DNA of 64,000 nt from Gracilaria domingensis (Eukaryota > Rhodophyta > Florideophyceae > Gracilariales > Gracilariaceae). Every line of letters begins with the position of its first letter. The first letter of the stretch is position 1. The notes below the pieces were generated by a model that worked only from the letters and a program-made list of their open reading frames with translations, ran no database searches and was not told the origin of the DNA. The stretch covers positions 39,373 through 103,372 of the forward strand of contig VCMS01000196.1 of assembly GCA_022539475.1 (NCBI GenBank). Direction: 5' to 3'. The position numbers and the translations under genes were made by a program. Below, in pieces: positions 57,769-64,000 of the stretch.

Positions 57769-60700
57769 GAGAATCGTCGCGCTCGTCTGCGTCGGACCCG
57801 TCCCAGACGGTTGAACACACGAATGACTCGGAAGCTAGGACCGTTCCTACGAGTTATGACAAGATTGACCCTATCAAGGAGTTAGAAGAATTGAATCTCG
57901 GTCATGTACCGGTTTCACACCGTGAGAAGTTGCGCAACATGTTGCGAGAGTTTACACCAATGTGGGATGGTTCCCTCGGAGAGGTTTCAACTACGGAACA
58001 CCGGATTGACCTCCTGCCGGAGACCAAGCCGATTGCTCAGCACCCTTACAGGGCAGGCCCGAAAGCACGGGAAGAGGAAGAGTTTCAGATCAACAAAATG
58101 CTCCGCGCTGGCGTGATAGAACCGGCTCAGTCGCCGTGGGCATCTCCAGTTGTACTGGCTCCGAAACCCGATGGGTCCTGGCGCTTTTGTATCGACTATC
58201 GTCGCTTGAACGATGTCACCGTCAAAGACGTGTACCCCATACCTCGTATGGACGAGTATATCGACTCGCTTGGCGATGCTACTGTGTTCTCCACTTTGGA
58301 TGCAAACTGGGGTTACTGGCAAGTACCAGTTAGACCGGAAGACCGTGACAAGACCGCGTTTACCTGTCATTCAGGACTATACCGCTTTAAGCGTATGCCG
58401 TTCGGGCTAACGAACGCCCCCGCTACGTTTCAGCGTGCTCTGGACATTTTGTTAGCTCGCTTCAAATGGCGGAGTTGCTTGGTATACCTCGATGACATCA
58501 TCGTGTTTTCCAACAGTTTGGACGATCACCTCGAACATGTTCGAGAGATAATGACCGCTTTGCGGGATGCTGGAATTACTCTCAAATTGAGGAAGTGTGA
58601 GTTTTTCACTGACTCAGTGAAGTATCTGGGCCATGTCATACGTCCAGGACGGTTACTGATCGAGGAAGCTCGCGTGAAGTCCCTCAAAGAGGCGAAGCAC
58701 CCCACTACACAGACAGAGCTACGCTCCTTTCTGGGGCTATGCAACGTTTATAGACGGTTCATTTCTCGCTTCGCAAAGATCGCGGGACCGCTCAACGAAC
58801 TCCTGAAGAAGGGACAACCGCCCAAATTGGGACCACTTACCCCCACGCAAGTGGAGGCCTTCAACTCTCTTAAAGAGGCTGTTACCACGGCACCCGTGTT
58901 AGCGTTACCAAAGAACGGGTTGCCGTACACCGTGGATACGGATTCGAGCGATTACCAAATTGGCTGCGCTCTCTTTCAGACTACACCCGAAGGGGAACGC
59001 AAACCAATTGGCTATTGGTCTCGTACACTCAACGTGCACGAGCGCAATTACTCGGTATCCGAGAAGGAGTGTCTCGCCATGGTATGGGCTTTGCAGACTC
59101 TACGACCATATCTTATGGGTGTGCACTTTACCGTCAATACGGATCATTCCGCCTTGCGTTGGTTAATGTCAGTCACGGAGCCTTCCGGACGCTTAATGCG
59201 TTGGCGTCTTCGGCTTGCCGAGTTTGACTACGAGGTCACCTATAAGAAGGGTTGTTTAAACGCGCAAGCGGATGCTCTTTCACGTCTAGGAACGGAAGGT
59301 GAAGCCTTACCCGTCGATGACGAGGATGAAGATATCCCCTGTTTCCTCATGGAGGAGGGTTATGAAGACTACGACATCGTGTCGGACGATATCTGTGATG
59401 ATTTGCTCGTCGCAGACCGTGAAGACCCGGAATCCGGTACATTCGTCCCCATTACTCCAGAAGAGCTGGTGCGGGAACAGCAATCTGACCCGTTCTGTAC
59501 GAGGATACGCTCCCAAATTAATGGTGGTGCTAACATCCCGTTCGGGGTCAACACACAAGGTTACCTCGTCAGAGTGGTTCGTTCTGCCCCACAGATTGTG
59601 GTTCCTCACTCCTTACAAACAAGGGTATTGCATCTCTCGCATCACTCGCGGATGGCTTCCCATCCGGGTGCTAAGCGGTTATACACGACACTGCGTCGGG
59701 ATTTCTACTGGCCCGCGTTAGCGTTGGACTGCTACACCACCGTGAAGGCGTGTACACATTGTGCTCGCGAGCGAGTTAAACAGCGTCGCCATGCGAAGAA
59801 ACTAACTCTTTTCCCCGCAAGGGCGCCGTTGGAGTTTATTGCCATCGATATACTCGGTGAGTTCTTGCGTACTTCCCGAGGAAATCGGTTCTTACTCGTT
59901 ATTACGGATAGATTCAGTAAGCTAGTCCGGACAGTTCCGTTGAAGTCGATTACAGCACGCAGTGTTGCGGAGGCATTCGTTCGCCATTGGGTTATGGTCT
60001 ACGGTCCCCCGGTCAATCTCCTCTCAGATAATGGTCCGCAGTTTACTGCACGTTTCTTCCAGGATGTCTGTCGGATACTCGACGTGAAGAATCTCTTCAC
60101 GACGACGTATCATCCCCAATGCAATGGGCAAGTCGAACGGTTTAACCGGACAATGCTCTCCGCGTTGCGGGCTTATACAGTTGAACACCCGAAAACTTGG
60201 GATCTCTACACGGATACCGTGACGTATGCGTATAATACGCAAGTTCACAGAGTAACTGGTTTATCGCCCTTTGAGCTCGTGCTCTCACGGACACCACCGC
60301 CAGTTGCGGTTGAACCATCAGCAAAGCTGGATACGTCACCGTCAATACGGGATCACTACTTGCAATGGAAGCAGTGGTTATCCGCAATGGTACCTGTCGC
60401 CAGGTCGTCAATGGCGAAAGCACAACACGCTTACAAGCGGAACTTTGATGCCCGGGTACGGAGACCACTACCGCCACTGAAAGTGGGAAACCTCGCCTTT
60501 GTCAGGAAGGAGTACTACAACCCTGAAAAGGAGCGGCGCCACAAGCTTTCACCCATCGCTGATGGTCCGTACCGCGTTGTCAGCGTGAACAAGGACACTG
60601 TCGTACTGGAAGTTGGTGACGCTCATGAGCGTTTCTCCCGCGATCGCGTGGTAAGAGGTCCAACCGTTCACACGGAAGTACTTTCGGACACACAGCAGGA

Positions 60701-60905
60701 AGCTGGACAGACAGAGAACCGAGGAACCTCGTCGCAGAACACTACACCCACTGTGGGGCTCCGTCACCCAACACGGGGTCTCGCAGATGTACCGATTATA
60801 TCGTCGCAAGCCGAGGTATCGGAACATACACCGCTGGTGAAATCGCGTTTCACAGCGTCTGTTACACCGTCAACTGACGTGATGACTGCTCCCCATAACG
60901 CTCCA

Positions 60906-60921
60906 CCTAAGGAGGGGGAGG
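60906..60921 (+). promoter_or_regulatory. PPT-like tract in Ty3-C pol (linker)
   Basis: CCTAAGGAGGGGGAGG coding PKEGEG in the linker; counterpart of 44604 in Ty3-B. Confidence 0.55.
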
Positions 60922-62300
60922 GGAATTCACGCGTTGTCGCGGAGAGTGAGTCACCGGTGTCGCTACCGTCGCAGCACCGTGATTCACGGGAAAGTAATGA
61001 AGCAGAGGCAGAGTCGCCTCAGGACACCGTCGAAGACGTAGTTGCTACGGACACCACTGTCAGTGGGAAGGATCACCCGCTGTCGCGTGTTGAAGTCGCG
61101 AAGGACGCGCCGCAGTCGGCCGCTGTCGCGCAGAACTCTGCGGAGGATACACAACCTTCCACGAAGGATCGCGACCTTCAGGAAGGACACCGCACGCAAC
61201 GAACGGACTCAAGGTTGTCCCAGGATACTGGTATTGCTCACCCATCTGGGGAATTGTCACAGGAACACGCGCCCATCGTCGCACGGACGCAGGACGCGGA
61301 GCATGCTCTCGTTCGCGAAGTTTCCACGGCAAGGCCGGAAGTTGATCAAGAACACCCGACTTCTCGGCAGAGCAAGGCTACAGCGAAGCTGGATACTGTA
61401 TCACGGAGTATTCCGGACGCGCAGTCGCCGCATTCCGCCGCTGACGACCGCCGCAAACCGCCTTCGCAGGCGCGCTGTAGGGTAGTCACGGCAGATCCCG
61501 GTATCGTTGACACTGCAGAGCAGAAAGAAGAGAAGACGCTCGCTGAAGCGAAGATCAAGCACCCCGGTTCGGGTAATGGTAGTGCACCGTTGCACCCAGC
61601 CGTGGGGAAGTCGCAAGTCGCACGTCATGACGTTTCGCTAAGTCATGACGGCGCACCGCTCGTTGGAGATACGGATTACAGCCCTGATTTAGGGAAAACG
61701 CACACTGCAGCTGCAGGAGCGCTTGCGCACCACAAATCTTGGGGTGCGCAGCGCGCGCCACACAATGGGCCAATCACAGCTCGTGGCAGCGCTGCCACCA
61801 CGAACCGTCGCGCGCCGTCACGTGAACCGGCACGTGCCGTGGTGAACAATCCGCCTCCGCGTTCGCCTTCACCGTCAGGACGGGAACTACCGCATGAACT
61901 AGCCGTTCGCGGACCCGCCGAAGCGGCGAAGCTGCTTGAGAAGACCCGGATTCCGGAAGCGACCACTCAGCGGAGGACACACTTACCGCCGAAGGCGTCA
62001 GGAGAAACTCACAGCACCGCTGGTGACTATGTAACGGCACCGCCGCGGCACGCTGACGACCCTTCGCAGGAAGAGCTCGAGCGGGGAGTTTACTCGAAAG
62101 AGTTCGTTGTCGACCACATAGTGGGGCACAGTTGGAACCCGAAGGGGTATGTTCAGTACCAGGTACGCTGGTATGGCTATCCGCCGTCGCGGGACTCGGA
62201 CGAACCCGTGGAGCACCTACCCCGATCGAAGATCGTGCAGTACCACCGTCGTACTAACACGGCGTTGCCGGCTAATCTACATCAAGCGATGGTCGGTTAA

Positions 62301-62792
62301 CACACGTCGCTGGAGACGGAAGCTTATCGCGTACCGCGCACGAACGGTTCTACGAACCACAACACTCAATCGAGGAACGCTGCGACAACCTCCGGAGGAG
62401 TACGGTACCGCTACTCGCGTGGTGAGGAGACACTCTATTGAGAGGACAGTTGAAGTTCGAATAGTAACGCCCTCAGGAAGAGGAGAAGTTAAGAAGCACT
62501 CGCAAGAGGAAGAAGACTCTATGAAGAGGAAAAGGAAGCTCAGAAGAGAAGAAGCACTCGTAAGAGGAAGATGAACTCGTAAGAGGAAGAAGCACTCGTA
62601 AGAGGAAGATCACCCCGGAAGGGAGAAGTTAAGAAGTATACACCTTGGAAGAAGGGAAGAAGTCTTGAGATCAAGAGAAGTTCACAGTTTACTGGTCAAT
62701 GTTACTATGTTGTGGCTCGCTAGTCGAGCACACAACGGCCAAGTTATTGGGTATCAGCTAGGAAGGACTCCCTAGAGGAGAAGCTGCACGAG
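62301..62792 (+). other. Purine-rich spacer with AAGAGGAAG repeats
   Basis: Between pol and antisense ORF. Tandem CACTCGTAAGAGGAAGA units occur at ~62550-62612 in an overall GA-rich stretch (62450-62670), like the Ty3-A spacer. No coding. Confidence 0.6.
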
Positions 62793-63960
62793 TTACTCGG
62801 ATTCCTGCTGGTCTCCAGCGTTCGCAAGCTGCGCAATTAGCGCGTCGCGCATCTGCGAGACGTCGCCAGATGTCGAGTCGGAGATACCAGCCTCGCTGAG
62901 GAATTGAGCTATCACGGCAGCCCGTGCTTCGTCGGTAAGTCCCGCGTTCGCGGCTTCGTTCGGCGTAGCCGACGCCGCCATCGCAGGCGAAGCAACATTC
63001 TCCGCTGGAGTCGGAACCGCCACAGGCGTAGGAACAGGAGCCACTACGGGCCCAGGAGCCGCTAGAGGCGCAGAGGGAACATTCACCGGAGTCGGGAAGA
63101 TCGCGTCGACACCCGCTTGGGGACCTGGCACTGCTGAAGCAGGTACTGCCCCCTCCACCGGAGCTGCTGCGAAGTTGTCATCGCCATAGTCGTCACCGTC
63201 ATCGGGAGCGTCATCAACCATGATGTTTTGATCCCCGACAGGGTGAAAGAACTCATCAGTCATGATGAAACCCGTTGGGTGCCCCGGAGGGATGACTCGC
63301 TCGGCATTCCGAAGAAGTTCCGCCTCGGCGTTGGTAATCGGCACCCGTGTCCAGGGGTCGTAGTAGATGTAATCACCCGACAGTGGGGACCTGCGACCCG
63401 GAGACCGGTCAATGGCAAGATCGCCTTCGTCGCGCGCGCTCTGCGAACGAGGAACCTGGTTCCAGTCGACTCCATCAATCACTCGCAAGAGGCACATGAC
63501 TTCCGAGAAGTTTCCATTACCGCCAAGCGGGATAGTGAGATCCAAGCTCGGATGAGTTGCCGCAAGCGCGGGGGAATGAACCACAGTCGATACTGGTCAT
63601 ATACCTCGTTGAGGAGATACACCGCTGTTCGCGCCGCCCACTCCGTGAGGACAACGCTCCACCATCCGTAAACGGGTTTGTCACGAGCCTACTACCCACA
63701 TACGTGAGACAGGGGGGGAGTTCCACGTAACAGCCACGGCAGACCTCCACGGACGCCCACACAAAGGGGAGAGGAACATATCTCCCACGCATGTGGCGCG
63801 GACGAATCCGGTTTGATCGTGTTTTGATACGGGATAAGGTAAACGCCATCGGGAGCGGGCACGTCGTCGGGACGGCATCATGTTTTGAAAGGTAGTTGAC
63901 CGGGCGGTACGCTGTGGGAGATATCGAAATCTGCACGCAGAAGCGGAACGGGTCCAGCAA
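62793..63960 (-). pseudogene. Ty3-C antisense ORF, frameshifted
   Basis: Third copy of the antisense protein. Recognisable blocks in changing frames: RSRWRLPYPV (match to the LLIPYP block), RGRYVPLP..CYVELPPCLTYVGS, then TEWAARTAVYLLNEVYDQYRLWFIPPRLR in a third frame near 63660-63560, and VIDGVDWNQVPRSQ..YYDPWTRVPI..GHPTGFIM in the 263-codon frame 63584-62793, ending in an A/P-rich tail. At least three indels. It is oriented antisense to pol as in the other two copies; its N-terminus and the LTR are beyond the right edge. Confidence 0.75.
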
Positions 63961-64000
63961 AGGAGATCCCTGGTGAACGGGGCCGTTCTGGGTAACGCCT

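Larger units (their letters stand above)
57744..62300 (+). pseudogene. pol: Ty3-C pol, RT to chromodomain (frameshifted from protease)
   Basis: Open for 1518 codons. Homology to Ty3-B pol begins just after the PPT-like tract at 57753. RT: FGLTNAPATFQRALD and YLDDIIVFS (~248). RNase H: DTDSSDYQIG, SEKECLAMVWAL, NTDHSALRWLM. Integrase: HLSHHSRMASH..CTHCA zinc finger, AIDILGEF (~700), LSDNGPQF (~759), NGQVERFNR (~796), GPYRVVSV (~942). A ~500-residue E/P/S/T-rich linker follows, then the chromodomain KEFVVDHIVGH..QYQVRWYGYPPSRDSDEP (~1450-1510). The body is intact; only the link to protease is broken. Confidence 0.88.
53607..64000 (+). mobile_element. Ty3/gypsy chromovirus Ty3-C (3' end off window)
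   Basis: 5' LTR, PBS, gag, pol with chromodomain, purine-rich spacer and antisense ORF, same order as Ty3-B but on the plus strand. gag is intact; pol has one frameshift and the antisense ORF several, so this copy is probably inactive. Its pol PPT copies match the Ty3-A tract, so A and C look like one subfamily. Confidence 0.9.

Noticed and set aside
1-64000. CRISPR arrays, rRNA or tRNA genes, bacterial operons
   Set aside because: Looked for by eye and none seen; splice sites, LTR elements and chromodomains point to eukaryotic nuclear DNA.

Overview
The window reads as nuclear DNA of a eukaryote with a repeat-rich, intron-poor genome. Most host-type genes are uninterrupted, the few introns I can place are short (73, 92 and 153 nt, GT..AG), and more than half of the bases belong to transposable elements. 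A florideophyte red alga (Chondrus-like) is my best guess, from the mix of compact intron-poor genes, an atypical Copia lineage and abundant LTR elements. This is inference; no marker gene fixes the taxon.

Layout. 1-4273: 3' end of a Ty3/gypsy chromovirus (Ty3-A): end of pol with a chromodomain, an antisense ORF, a polypurine tract and the 3' LTR. 4274-6839: intergenic, with a dispersed repeat (family R1, copy A) carrying a nested foldback element. 6840-8938: two unrecognised ORFs (one chromo-like, one with a papain-like Cys/His pattern) separated by GATATC-rich DNA. 8984-13817: decayed Copia-type element on the minus strand. 13820-17118: half a foldback and R1 copy C, split by a 2.5-kb tyrosine-recombinase (Crypton-like) element. 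18258-19232: alpha/beta-hydrolase esterase. 20523-23444: AT-rich PIF/Harbinger-like remnant with two convergent genes. 25514-26365: leucine-rich-repeat-like gene, followed by R1 copy B. 27791-30449: secreted GGX-repeat protein gene split by an 858-bp inverted-repeat element. 32078-32650: small protein with duplicated WSVYL motifs. 33868-35081: large foldback with tandem repeats, abutting a broken copy of a membrane-protein gene whose intact paralogue follows (36302-37651). 37912-39142: three-exon secreted lipase-like gene. 40074-51822: complete, apparently young Ty3 element (Ty3-B, minus strand). 52367-53445: Copia fragment. From about 53607 to the right edge: third Ty3 element (Ty3-C, plus strand), 3' LTR outside the window.

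The most interesting content is the Ty3 family. All three copies carry a conserved ORF of roughly 600-680 codons in antisense orientation between pol and the 3' LTR, with a TATA-like box just inside the LTR edge. The two copies with gag share a -1 frameshift signal at the gag stop (slippery heptamer, 7-nt spacer, hairpin that differs in sequence but is conserved in shape), PPT-like tracts at matching places inside pol, and a roughly 500-residue low-complexity linker between integrase and chromodomain. Element B keeps gag, pol and the antisense ORF open, has nearly identical LTRs and a perfect 5-bp target duplication.
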